NCBI GenBank assembly: GCA_035528395.1
Contig: DATKYR010000234.1
Span: forward strand, 1-14,454
Reading direction: 5' to 3'
Source of the DNA: NIOZ-UU13 sp035528395
Lineage (GTDB): Bacteria > Planctomycetota > Phycisphaerae > Sedimentisphaerales > Anaerobacaceae
Length of the DNA: 14,454 nt
Shown here one piece after another: positions 1-7,993 of the stretch; within the stretch, counting starts at the first letter, position 1, and each line of letters begins with the position of its first letter. The position numbers and the translations under genes are program-made. Under the pieces are notes generated by a model. It saw only the letters and a program-made list of their open reading frames with translations. It searched no databases and was not told where the DNA came from.

Positions 1-2490
1 CTGGCAAGGATTTTTGAAGATGATCACTTTTTAGAGACACTTATTATATGTCCAAAAAACTTAATGAAAATGTGGGAAGACTATAGGCATCAGTATCGAC
101 TCCGAGCAAAAGTCATCTCCATAAGTCAAGTTATATCTAAACTTCCTGAATTAAGACGATATAGGCTTATTATTCTCGACGAAAGTCATAACCTTCGAAA
201 CCGTGAGGGTAAACGATATAGGGCTATCAGAGAATATATACAGGAGAACGAGAGCAAATGCATTTTGCTATCTGCAACACCATACAATAAGACTTATCTT
301 GACCTATCAAGCCAACTTCGCTTGTTCGTTCCTGAGGACCAAGATATAGGTATAAGACCAGAAATGCTGATAAGGCAATTAGGTGAAATTGAGTTTGCTC
401 GACGACATCAATGTCCATTACGTTCATTGGCAGCCTTCGAGAAAAGCGAGCATATCGATGACTGGCGAGAACTTATGCGCCTTTACCTGGTTAGACGCAC
501 TAGAAGCTTCATCAAGGAAAACTATGCACATACAGATAGTGAAAATGGAAGACAGTATTTGATATTTGAGGATGGTACTAGGTCATATTTCCCAGAGCGT
601 GTACCACAAACCTTAAGGTTCACTATAGAAGACCGAAATCCAAATGATCAATATGCCCTGTTATATTCGAGCCAGGTTGTCAACACGATAAATGGTCTTA
701 ACCTCCCAAGATATGGATTAGCTAACTATCTTAAAGAAACGCATAGCCAGCCACCAACTCAGAATGAAGCAAAAATAATTGAAGATTTGTCCCGCGCGGG
801 CAAAAGACTCATGGGTTTTTGTCGAACAAACTTATTCAAGCGACTTGAAAGTAGCGGGTATTCTTTTATCTTATCTATTAAACGCCATATCTTGCGTAAC
901 TATGTTTTTATTTATGCGATTGAGAGAGACCTTCCGCTGCCAATAGGACCACAAGACACAGAGATGCTTGATAGTCGCCTTTATGATACTGACAGAGACG
1001 AAGATGTTCCGGGAATTGAACTTGATTTGTTTGATGGAGTAGAGGATGATAAATTTAAAGGCATAAAAGCTTTTGAGAACCTTGCTGAAGCGGCATATCA
1101 GATATACGCAGATAAATTCCAAAAACGTTTCAAATGGCTCAGGCACGACCTATTCAGTAAATCATTGGCAAAGAACTTAAGAAAAGATGTTGAAGACCTG
1201 TTTGGAATTCTTAAGGAATGCGGCATGTGGGATCCCAAAAGGGATGCCAAACTAGATGAGCTTCAAGCTCTACTCCAAAAATCACATCCAGATGAAAAGG
1301 TAATCGTATTTACTCAATTTGCTAATACCGTCGATTATCTTCATAAGGAGCTCAAGGCAAAAGGAATCTCTCAGTTGGAGGGAGTTACTGGTGACTCTCC
1401 TGATCCAACCGGGATGGCGTGGCGATTTAGCCCGATCAGCAATAAAAAGCAGGATCAGATTGAATCATCGGATGAACTGCGTGTTCTGATTTCTACAGAT
1501 GTTCTCAGTGAAGGTCAGAATTTGCAGGATTGTTCAATAGTAGTTAATTATGACTTACCTTGGGCTATCATTCGTTTGGTGCAACGTGCTGGACGTGTTG
1601 ACCGTATTGGGCAACAAGCAGAGGAAATTTTATGTTATTCGTTCTTACCCGCTGATGGGGTAGAACGTATCCTTCGACTTAGGGCAAGGGTTCGTCAGCG
1701 ACTAAGGGAAAATGCTGAAGTAGTAGGAACGGATGAAGCCTTTTTCGAAGATGATGAAGGCGAGCAAAATATTATCGATCTTTATAACGAGAAAGCAGGT
1801 ATTTTGGATGGAGAAGCCGAAACTGAAGTGGATTTGGCTTCCTACGCATATCAAATCTGGAAAAACGCTACTGACAGAAATCCGAAACTTAAAAAGATAA
1901 TACCTGAGCTACCTGATGTTGTTTATTCAACGCGGGATTATCAGCCCAGCGAAGATAAGCCTGAGGGAGTCCTCGTCTACCTTCGGACTGCTGATGGAGC
2001 AGATGCATTGAAGTGGCTGGACAAGGATGCACAAAGTGTGACCGAATCTCAGTTTGTTGTGCTAAAAGCGGCAGAGTGTGCACCCGAAACAACAGTTGCT
2101 CCAAGACATGAGAAGCATCATGAACTGGTTAAGAAGAGCGCCGAGTTAATACTTGAAGAAGAGAAAACTGTAGGCGGTGGATTGGGCAATCGACGTGGTG
2201 CACGCTTCAGAAGTTATGAGAGGCTGAAACGTTATATTGAAGAAGTTAAAGGCACATTATTTGAAACTGAGGAGCTTAAGAGGGCTATAGACACAATCTA
2301 TCGTCACCCCCTTAAGGAGTATGCTAAAGATGCTTTAAATCGCCAAATGCGCTCGGGGGCATCAGATCAAACGCTCGCTGAACTTGTTGTCGCACTCTGG
2401 GGCGAAGACAGATTATGTGCTATTCATGAAGAAGAACGCTCATCCGAGCCTAAGATTATTTGCTCCATGGGATTGTTCCAACAGAAATAG
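1..2490 (+). CDS. SNF2/HepA-type DNA helicase (5'-partial), defence-associated
   Basis: The reading frame is open from base 1, so the start and Walker A motif lie upstream of the window; the ATG at 64 is internal. Visible superfamily 2 motifs, in order: Ia-like TLIICPKNLMKMW (about 37-75), motif II LIILDESHNL with DESH at 178-189, motif III ILLSATPYN (about 265-290), then the second RecA lobe with VIVFTQF (about 1300-1320), motif V STDVLSEGQNLQ (1492-1527) and motif VI QRAGRVDRIGQ (1582-1614). The last ~250 residues are charged and unassigned. The family translocates on double-stranded DNA using ATP. It matches the COG0553-type helicases that accompany large adenine methylases in DISARM (DrmD) and BREX type 3 (BrxHII). 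The methylase gene follows after 9 bp, so the two are co-transcribed. The helicase call is secure; the system name is not, because the diagnostic partner genes are not in view. Confidence 0.92.
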   Translation: MARIFEDDHFLETLIICPKNLMKMWEDYRHQYRLRAKVISISQVISKLPELRRYRLIILDESHNLRNREGKRYRAIREYIQENESKCILLSATPYNKTYLDLSSQLRLFVPEDQDIGIRPEMLIRQLGEIEFARRHQCPLRSLAAFEKSEHIDDWRELMRLYLVRRTRSFIKENYAHTDSENGRQYLIFEDGTRSYFPERVPQTLRFTIEDRNPNDQYALLYSSQVVNTINGLNLPRYGLANYLKETHSQPPTQNEAKIIEDLSRAGKRLMGFCRTNLFKRLESSGYSFILSIKRHILRNYVFIYAIERDLPLPIGPQDTEMLDSRLYDTDRDEDVPGIELDLFDGVEDDKFKGIKAFENLAEAAYQIYADKFQKRFKWLRHDLFSKSLAKNLRKDVEDLFGILKECGMWDPKRDAKLDELQALLQKSHPDEKVIVFTQFANTVDYLHKELKAKGISQLEGVTGDSPDPTGMAWRFSPISNKKQDQIESSDELRVLISTDVLSEGQNLQDCSIVVNYDLPWAIIRLVQRAGRVDRIGQQAEEILCYSFLPADGVERILRLRARVRQRLRENAEVVGTDEAFFEDDEGEQNIIDLYNEKAGILDGEAETEVDLASYAYQIWKNATDRNPKLKKIIPELPDVVYSTRDYQPSEDKPEGVLVYLRTADGADALKWLDKDAQSVTESQFVVLKAAECAPETTVAPRHEKHHELVKKSAELILEEEKTVGGGLGNRRGARFRSYERLKRYIEEVKGTLFETEELKRAIDTIYRHPLKEYAKDALNRQMRSGASDQTLAELVVALWGEDRLCAIHEEERSSEPKIICSMGLFQQK

Positions 2491-2499
2491 GAAGGGCAA

Positions 2500-5400
2500 A
2501 TGCCAATCGACATAACACAAATAAAGGAGTGCTTTAGACAATTTAACTTCAAAAAGCTGTTTATCGAGGAACTTGGTTGGGATCACCACGAAAGTGACCT
2601 GGATATTAAAGTGGACGAGGAGGTGTTTACACTTTCAGCCATTGCTAATAAAAGAGGAATGGTTGCATACATTTGTGATTATAAGGAAGATATTCCCGCT
2701 TATCCTCTTAGGCGCAAAATTGAAAGCAAAACAGCAAGATCTGTCCAAGAACATCTCATTATCTATGTTGACTCGAAACGGAGTCGTCAGATATGGCAGT
2801 GGGTTAAACGAGAACCGGGCAAGCCCGCCGCATGTCGTGAACATCATTTCTACGCTCACCAACCAGGCGATTCACTGGCTCAAAAACTCAGTGCGATTGC
2901 TTTTAGCCTTGAGGAAGAAGAAGGCCTGACAATTGTTGACATTACTGGAAGGGTTCGTGCCGGTTTTGACGTCGAACGTCTGACGAGGCGCTTCTACGAC
3001 CGATTCAAAAAAGAACACGCAGCTTTCCTCAAATTCATCGAAGGAATTCCTGATGAACACCTGCAACGTTGGTACGCCTCGGTAATGCTAAATAGGCTTA
3101 TGTTCATATACTTCATTCAGAAAAAAGGATTTCTAAATAATGATACGGATTATCTTCGCAACAAGCTCGGGCAGATAAAAGAAAAGGGCAAGAACCACTT
3201 TTACAAAGACTTTCTTTGTCCTCTCTTTTTCGAAGGCTTTGCTAAACAAGAGAGCGAACGCGATTCAAAGGTAAACGAACTGCTCGGCAATGTACCATAT
3301 CTGAACGGAGGCATATTTCAGCAACATGAGATAGAACAGTTACACGGTAAGACAATTAACCTTGTAGACAAAGCCTTTGAGAAGATTTTTAACTTTTTTG
3401 ATGCTTATCAGTGGCATCTGGATGAGCGTCCTTTGCGGGTTGATAATGAAATTAATCCTGATGTACTTGGATACATATTTGAAAAGTACATCAATCAAAA
3501 ACAAATGGGGGCTTACTACACAAAAGAAGATATAACCGGATATATCAGCAGAAATACGGTTATCCCTCGTATTTTTGATATCGCTAAGCAGAAATGTAAG
3601 ATCGCATTTGAAGGTGAACAATCTGTCTGGCGACTGTTGCGAGAAAATCCTGACCGTTACATTTTTGGAGCTGTGAAAAAGGGTGTTGACCTGAGGCTGC
3701 CTGAAGAAATTACTGTAGGGCTGAATGATGTTTCTAAACGTACTGAGTGGAATAAACCGGCTCCAGAAGAATATGCTTTGCCTACAGAAATTTGGCGAGA
3801 AGTGGTTGCCAGAAGACAACGCCATGACGAGGTCCGCTTGAAACTTGTTAACGGTGAAATAAGCTCAATCAACGACTTCATTACCTGCAATCTGGATATA
3901 TGCCAGTTTGCCCAGGATGTGATAGAGGATTGTGAAGGCCCAGAATTGCTTCGGGCTATCTGGTATGCAATCGCAGGCAGGATTCCCGAAAAATCCAATG
4001 AGAAATTTCAAGCAGGAATCAGCATACTCGACCCAGCTTGTGGATCTGGCGCATTCCTCTTTGCAGCACTGAATATCCTCGAATCTCTCTACGAGGCCTG
4101 CCTTGACCGTATGCAGGTTTTCCTGGATGAATTAGATCATTCTGGCGATAAGCATCATCCTGAAAAGTTTGGTGATTTTCGTAAAATCTTGGCCGAAGTT
4201 GACAAGCACACCAATCGATCCTACTTCGTTTATAAATCGATCATAATCAACAACTTGTTCGGTGTTGATATAATGGAAGAGGGTGTTGAAATCTGCAAAT
4301 TAAGGCTTTTTCTCAAACTAGTAGCGCAGGTAGAAAAGGTCGAAAACATAGAACCTCTTCCCGATATAGATTTTAACATCCGTGCTGGTAATACCCTTGT
4401 AGGTTTTACTTCCCTCGACGAAGTCAAAAATGCTCTGAAGGGTGACCTGGTGGAGCAAATGGCACTACCTGAAATCGAAGAAAGGGCTCAAATTGTGGAT
4501 AGGGCCTACCAACGTTTTAGAGAAATGCAAGTCTCCTATGGTATGGACGCAAATGATTTTACTAAAGCAAAAGAAGATTTGAAGAATAGATTAGTCGAAC
4601 TAGAGCATCAGCTCAACGGTTATCTTGCAGGAGCATATGGCATTAAAGAAGGAACGAAAAAAGCGAAGGAGAAATACTTGGATTGGCTTAAATCTCACCA
4701 GCCCTTCCATTGGTTTATTGAATTCTATGGGATAATTGCTAGTGGTGGTTTCGATGTAATTATTGGCAATCCACCATACGTAGAATATAGGAAAGTAAAG
4801 AATGATTACAGTATAAGAGGATATAAGACTGAAAAATGCGGAAATTTATACCCATTCTTTGTTGAGAGATCATCCGAGCTCATAAATGATACGGGTAGAT
4901 TCAGCTTTATAATACTGATGGCATCAATTTCTACTCCAAGAATGAATTCACTGCGTAGTCTTCTAACAAAGGATTACAAAGAGAACTGGTTCATTAATCT
5001 AGCGGGGGATTGGCATCCAGGCAAACTTTTCGAAGGAGTTAGAAGCCAGTTCACAATTGTTACAAGTTCGAAAATATCAGGCGACAATTCATCAAAAATT
5101 TACACAACCAACTATATTAGATGGTTCACTGAAGAAAGAAATATATTACTAAGCAAAATTAGGTATGTTCTAAACCCAAATGTAAATATTGAAGAAGGAT
5201 TCCCAAAATTTAGCCAAGAGATAGAACTAAAAATATGGGATAAAATACAGAATAAAGGAAACACCGTTGCCTCTTACGAATATAAGTACGGTAGCCCTTT
5301 CTATTATAGAAACGCTGGCATCGCTTATTATCTAATAGTGATCAATTTTAGACAGAGATTCTTGATAAATGGCAAAACTGACACATCTTCCACGCTGTTA

Positions 5401-5811
5401 AAATTTAACTGTAGAGACAATTGCAGAAATCTGCTTGTTGCGGTATTGAATAGCAACCTGTTTGGTTGGTATTATTTCTGTTTTACAGATTGCTATCATC
5501 TCACAAAGTTAGATTTAGAAGGGTTTAGAATTGACCTATCTGATTTTGATAAAGAACTAACCAAGAATTTATCAACCATCGTGGACGAATTGATGCAAAG
5601 TATTGACGAAAACAGTATCATGAAAACGACCAATTATAAAACTAAAGGTACGGTTGAATATCAAGAGCTCTATCCGAGGAAATCAAAACATTTTATTGAT
5701 AGAATAGATCCAGTCTTGACTGGGCATTATGGCTTTGCTGACGAAGAGTTAGACTTCATCATAAACTACGATATTAAATACCGCATGGGCAGAGAATTGA
5801 ACGAAGCGTGA
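2500..5811 (+). CDS. Eco57I/PglX-like adenine-specific DNA methyltransferase (1103 aa)
   Basis: This is an intact large SAM-dependent N6-adenine methyltransferase of the COG1002 / Eco57I type. Motif X is GAYYTKEDI (residues 337-345), the SAM-binding motif I is DPACGSGAF (511-519), FGVDIMEEGVEICKLRL (587-603) follows, and the catalytic motif IV is NPPY (757-760). Residues 1-330 are the N-terminal region common to these proteins and may include a nuclease-like or helical part; I see no certain PD-(D/E)XK site. Residues about 800-1050 would hold target recognition, and the C-terminus ends in a conserved-looking HYGFADEELDFIINYDIKYR segment. The start at 2500 is backed by an AGGAAGG-type ribosome site just upstream. 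It lies 9 bp after the helicase, so the pair probably acts as a modification and restriction or blocking unit against phage. It could be a BREX PglX, a DISARM DrmMI or a type IIG-like enzyme; sequence alone does not decide. Confidence 0.93.
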   Translation: MPIDITQIKECFRQFNFKKLFIEELGWDHHESDLDIKVDEEVFTLSAIANKRGMVAYICDYKEDIPAYPLRRKIESKTARSVQEHLIIYVDSKRSRQIWQWVKREPGKPAACREHHFYAHQPGDSLAQKLSAIAFSLEEEEGLTIVDITGRVRAGFDVERLTRRFYDRFKKEHAAFLKFIEGIPDEHLQRWYASVMLNRLMFIYFIQKKGFLNNDTDYLRNKLGQIKEKGKNHFYKDFLCPLFFEGFAKQESERDSKVNELLGNVPYLNGGIFQQHEIEQLHGKTINLVDKAFEKIFNFFDAYQWHLDERPLRVDNEINPDVLGYIFEKYINQKQMGAYYTKEDITGYISRNTVIPRIFDIAKQKCKIAFEGEQSVWRLLRENPDRYIFGAVKKGVDLRLPEEITVGLNDVSKRTEWNKPAPEEYALPTEIWREVVARRQRHDEVRLKLVNGEISSINDFITCNLDICQFAQDVIEDCEGPELLRAIWYAIAGRIPEKSNEKFQAGISILDPACGSGAFLFAALNILESLYEACLDRMQVFLDELDHSGDKHHPEKFGDFRKILAEVDKHTNRSYFVYKSIIINNLFGVDIMEEGVEICKLRLFLKLVAQVEKVENIEPLPDIDFNIRAGNTLVGFTSLDEVKNALKGDLVEQMALPEIEERAQIVDRAYQRFREMQVSYGMDANDFTKAKEDLKNRLVELEHQLNGYLAGAYGIKEGTKKAKEKYLDWLKSHQPFHWFIEFYGIIASGGFDVIIGNPPYVEYRKVKNDYSIRGYKTEKCGNLYPFFVERSSELINDTGRFSFIILMASISTPRMNSLRSLLTKDYKENWFINLAGDWHPGKLFEGVRSQFTIVTSSKISGDNSSKIYTTNYIRWFTEERNILLSKIRYVLNPNVNIEEGFPKFSQEIELKIWDKIQNKGNTVASYEYKYGSPFYYRNAGIAYYLIVINFRQRFLINGKTDTSSTLLKFNCRDNCRNLLVAVLNSNLFGWYYFCFTDCYHLTKLDLEGFRIDLSDFDKELTKNLSTIVDELMQSIDENSIMKTTNYKTKGTVEYQELYPRKSKHFIDRIDPVLTGHYGFADEELDFIINYDIKYRMGRELNEA

Positions 5812-5832
5812 TATTGGGGGAAAACCGCCAGA

Positions 5833-6222
5833 ATGAGCCTAAACAGATTATTTTCTTTCAGTAATCTCGAACTTGCCTGGCGACGAATAAACACGGCTTC
5901 AAACCTTCAATACAAACGTTTCTTTCGAGATTTATATTACGCTTATGAAATTGCTTCAATCCCCAATCTTAAGGACCTGCAAACTCGTCTTCAACGTCGG
6001 TCAACGGATAAGAAGTCCGTTACTCTTCGTTTGTGTCAAGACGATTTGGTTACACCCTCCAGAACAGATGTTCCACCCTCTCTTTTGGGCAACACTCGAG
6101 GGGGCTACCGAGAATTCTGTCGCGGAAATGCCCACCGGACGATATCGGAAGAGGAAATGAGGCGCGCATCAGGTTCAAGATTCGGCGGGGATGCCTGGAT
6201 GCCGGCCCAAAATAGCGATTGA
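5833..6222 (+). pseudogene. probable reverse transcriptase, N-terminal remnant
   Basis: The first ~50 residues (FSFSNLELAWRRINTAS, then YKRFFRDLYYAYEIA, then NLKDLQTRL) have the look of the N-terminus of bacterial reverse transcriptases of the group II-like/UG defence type, which start with a short helix containing AWRR and continue with 'N..L..RL' before a PKPSG-type segment. That segment, the YxDD catalytic motif and all palm motifs are missing. After about 5990 none of the three frames looks like RT, and the frame stops at 6220-6222 (TGA). The gene begins 21 bp after the methylase stop, as a third operon member would, with a G-rich stretch at 5816-5820 as a poor ribosome site. I read it as the stump of an RT gene cut by recombination. 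The RT assignment rests on remembered family appearance and is moderate; the truncation would follow from it. Confidence 0.5.
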
Positions 6223-6247
6223 CATTTGCGGTACACACGCATATTAT
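6219..6247 (+). promoter_or_regulatory. sigma70-like promoter for the XRE regulator
   Basis: TTGACA at 6219-6224 is followed after exactly 17 bp by TATTAT at 6242-6247, a near-consensus housekeeping promoter. It points at the regulator gene, whose start is about 70 bp further on, and a palindrome sits just past the expected transcription start. The -35 box overlaps the stop codon of the preceding RT remnant. Confidence 0.7.
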
Positions 6248-6260
6248 ACGCCATATTGTT

Positions 6261-6281
6261 TGCCATAGACAGACTATGGCA
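6261..6281. promoter_or_regulatory. palindromic operator candidate
   Basis: TGCCATAG-ACAGA-CTATGGCA is a perfect 8-bp inverted repeat with a 5-bp centre, lying 13 bp after the -10 box and about 35 bp before the XRE gene. The size and position fit an autoregulatory operator for a dimeric HTH repressor. A partial GCCATA half-site occurs again at about 6250-6255. Binding by the neighbouring regulator is inferred, not shown. Confidence 0.6.
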
Positions 6282-6316
6282 TGCTACTTTGATAGCCAGA
6301 AATGTGGAAGAGTGTT

Positions 6317-6626
6317 ATGTCCAAGGCCAAGACAAACCAGTTGGCACTGAAGATTAGACGATTGCGCTCGAAGCTTGGCTTGACGCAAGAGCAGTTCGCC
6401 GCCAAGGTGGGGTGTGACCTTCTCCACAGTAAACCGCTGGGAGACCGGAAAGAGCAAGCCATCACCTCTGGCTATGCGGCGGATCCAGGAGATGATGGAG
6501 CGTACCGAGGAATCCGAGGAAGCCCCTCAGAAGGAGACACGTCATTATGAACAAGAAGGTATGGATAGGTGCGGTGGTCATGGTAGCCGTGGTTGCCGTC
6601 GCGTTGCTGATCATGCAGTCAAATAG
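6317..6626 (+). pseudogene. XRE-family HTH regulator, broken by a +1 frameshift
   Basis: Translation from the ATG at 6317 (preceded by GGAAG at 6306-6310) gives LALKIRRLRSKLGLTQEQFAAKVG, the first helices of a Cro/C1-type HTH. At the G run 6409-6412 the frame is lost; one frame over, from 6414, the protein resumes as VTFSTVNRWETGKSKPSP and LAMRRIQEMMERTEE. Removing one G restores a continuous HTH_3 domain of the 'VTFSTVNRWExGK.KPSPLA' type. As it stands, the first frame runs to a TGA at 6548-6550 that overlaps the next gene's ATG (ATGA), while the HTH frame runs on to 6626. The gene has its own promoter and palindrome and probably controlled itself and the downstream solute-binding protein gene. 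The lesion may be a real mutation or a homopolymer read error. Confidence 0.8.
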
Positions 6627-7740
6627 CCCATCCTCGAAATCGCTCAGCTTAGGAGCAACGTTCCCACTGACAGGTGAGGTGGCGTCAGCTGGGCAGCGAA
6701 TCCGGAATGGCATTGAACTTGCGGTATCTGAGCTTAACGAAGGTCGGGAAGGGCCAAAGGTAGCGGTGACCTTTGAGGATGATCAGAACAAACCCGCCCT
6801 GGCTGTCGGTAATGTCAAGAAACTGATCGATATGGACCATGTCATCGCGGTTCTGGGCTCGGCCGCCAGCGGTTGTACGCGGGCAATGATGCCAGTTGCG
6901 ATACAGCGAAAGACAGTCGTGCTTTCACCCATCTCTTCGTCAATCTCTCTCTCAACAGAAGGTGGAAGATTCTTCTTCCGTGTGGCTCCTGCTGATGACG
7001 CCCAAGCAAAGGTAGCCGCTTCGTGGATCATCAAACAGAGCAAGGGTAGCGTGGCGATCGTATTCGTCAACAATGATTGGGGAAGATCTCTTGCTGAGTC
7101 GGTGCGTGACCTTCTTGCAAGGGAAAACGTGGAGGTCGTGGCATTCGAGGGAATTGCCGAGAGTCAGAGAGATCTGAGGACGGTCATCGAGGTAGTACGT
7201 CAGAGTGGTGCCAGCCTCCTGTATTAGCCCTCGTGGAATAAAGAATGACAAGGATAGACCTGGTTTTATCATAGCAGATGATCTGGAAAATGAGGACTTG
7301 ATAAATTGTTTATTATAAGATGGTAAGCAGAAAAATTCCTAAAGTCTTGACAGACAGCACTTTGGCAATGGGATGACTATGTGACAACTGGGGTTCACCT
7401 GAATTCCAGACTACCGCAGGCAGTGCTGTGGATGGGTGCGGCCTTCGAGAAGCGATTTGGTAAGACTCCCGACAATTTTGCGACATGGTCTTACGATGCG
7501 ACCAAAGTCCTCGTTGAAGCGATTGACAGCACTGGTGGAGGCAAAAAGCATGTAACATCGGCCTTAAAAAAGCGGGAATAGCTCACGCTTGGCATTAGGA
7601 ATGATTCTGTTGGAGTAGATTTCATGCGCTAAGAGAAAAAGAGGAAAACAAAAAAGAGTTTTTGAGGCACTTTTGTACTTGACGAGAATGGCCTCATAGC
7701 AGCTGTTGTGAGTCAGCTGGACAATCCAGCCTGGTCAAAG
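6547..7740 (+). pseudogene. ABC transporter substrate-binding protein (LivJ-like, Peripla_BP_6), decayed
   Basis: From the ATG at 6547 (AGGAG about 9 bp upstream) there are 226 intact codons. They encode an N-terminal membrane segment (residues 5-22, no lipobox cysteine seen), then SLSLGATFPLTGEVAS, RIRNGIELAVSELNEG and AVLGSAASG, and a second-lobe start IVFVNNDWGRSLAESV. This is the type I periplasmic fold that binds branched-chain amino acids or related ligands. Translation stops at 7225-7227, about 150 residues short of the usual ~380. Recognisable C-terminal pieces follow in shifted frames: KIPKVLTDSTLAMG and SPEFQTTAGSAVDG in the 7332-7430 frame, then FEKRFGKTPDNFATWSYDA and KVLVEAIDS (about 7440-7535), and finally LDENGLIAAVVSQ (about 7677-7715) after further in-frame stops. 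At least two frameshifts and several stops make a read error unlikely. It was probably co-transcribed with the XRE gene. Confidence 0.85.
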
Positions 7741-7765
7741 GTTAGCCACCAGGCCAGTTTTTTTT
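7729..7765 (+). terminator. intrinsic terminator after the substrate-binding protein pseudogene
   Basis: GCCTGGT (7729-7735) pairs with ACCAGGC (7748-7754), or alternatively CTGGTC (7731-7736) pairs with GGCCAG (7752-7757), and eight T residues follow at 7758-7765. The second pairing abuts the T run directly. It would end the rightward transcription unit that starts at 6219-6247. Confidence 0.7.
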
Positions 7766-7993
7766 CGTCTCGAAAGGAATATATGAACCAGATCAGAAGA
7801 AGCATATCAATAAGTGAAAGACCGGCGATTGAAAATGGGATCACTGGTTATGAGATGAATGTTGGTGATTTTGAGCTGAAAAATGGGTCTAGAAAATTAT
7901 TTCCATCCGTTCGATTCATATCAAGAAATATTAAATAATAGATTAAACCTGGTTACCAAAACTGCGCTGGTACAAAAGTCCTGGCCTACCAAA
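7766..7993. other. intergenic stretch without a recognised gene
   Basis: Apart from one copy of the 26-bp repeat (7865-7890), I see no gene here. The open frame running through it on the + strand is only the tail of the preceding pseudogene read past its terminator. Importantly, this is the downstream side of the Rhs gene, where an immunity gene would be expected, and neither strand has a convincing small CDS. Confidence 0.6.
7865..7890 (+). repeat. 26-bp direct repeat, copy 1
   Basis: The 26 bases here recur exactly, in the same orientation, at 10998-11023; the core is TTTTGAGCTGAAAAATGGGT. The two copies are 3133 bp apart and enclose the whole Rhs-deaminase gene. A 26-bp exact match is far beyond chance in a window of this size. 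Confidence 0.9.

Noticed and set aside
1..5811. Firm assignment to BREX type 3 or DISARM class 1
   Set aside because: The defining partners (pglZ, brxC, drmA, drmB, drmC) are not in the window; the pair alone does not discriminate.
7708..7938. 76-aa frame on the + strand
   Set aside because: Its first residues are the tail of the decayed solute-binding protein and it reads through the terminator at 7729-7765.
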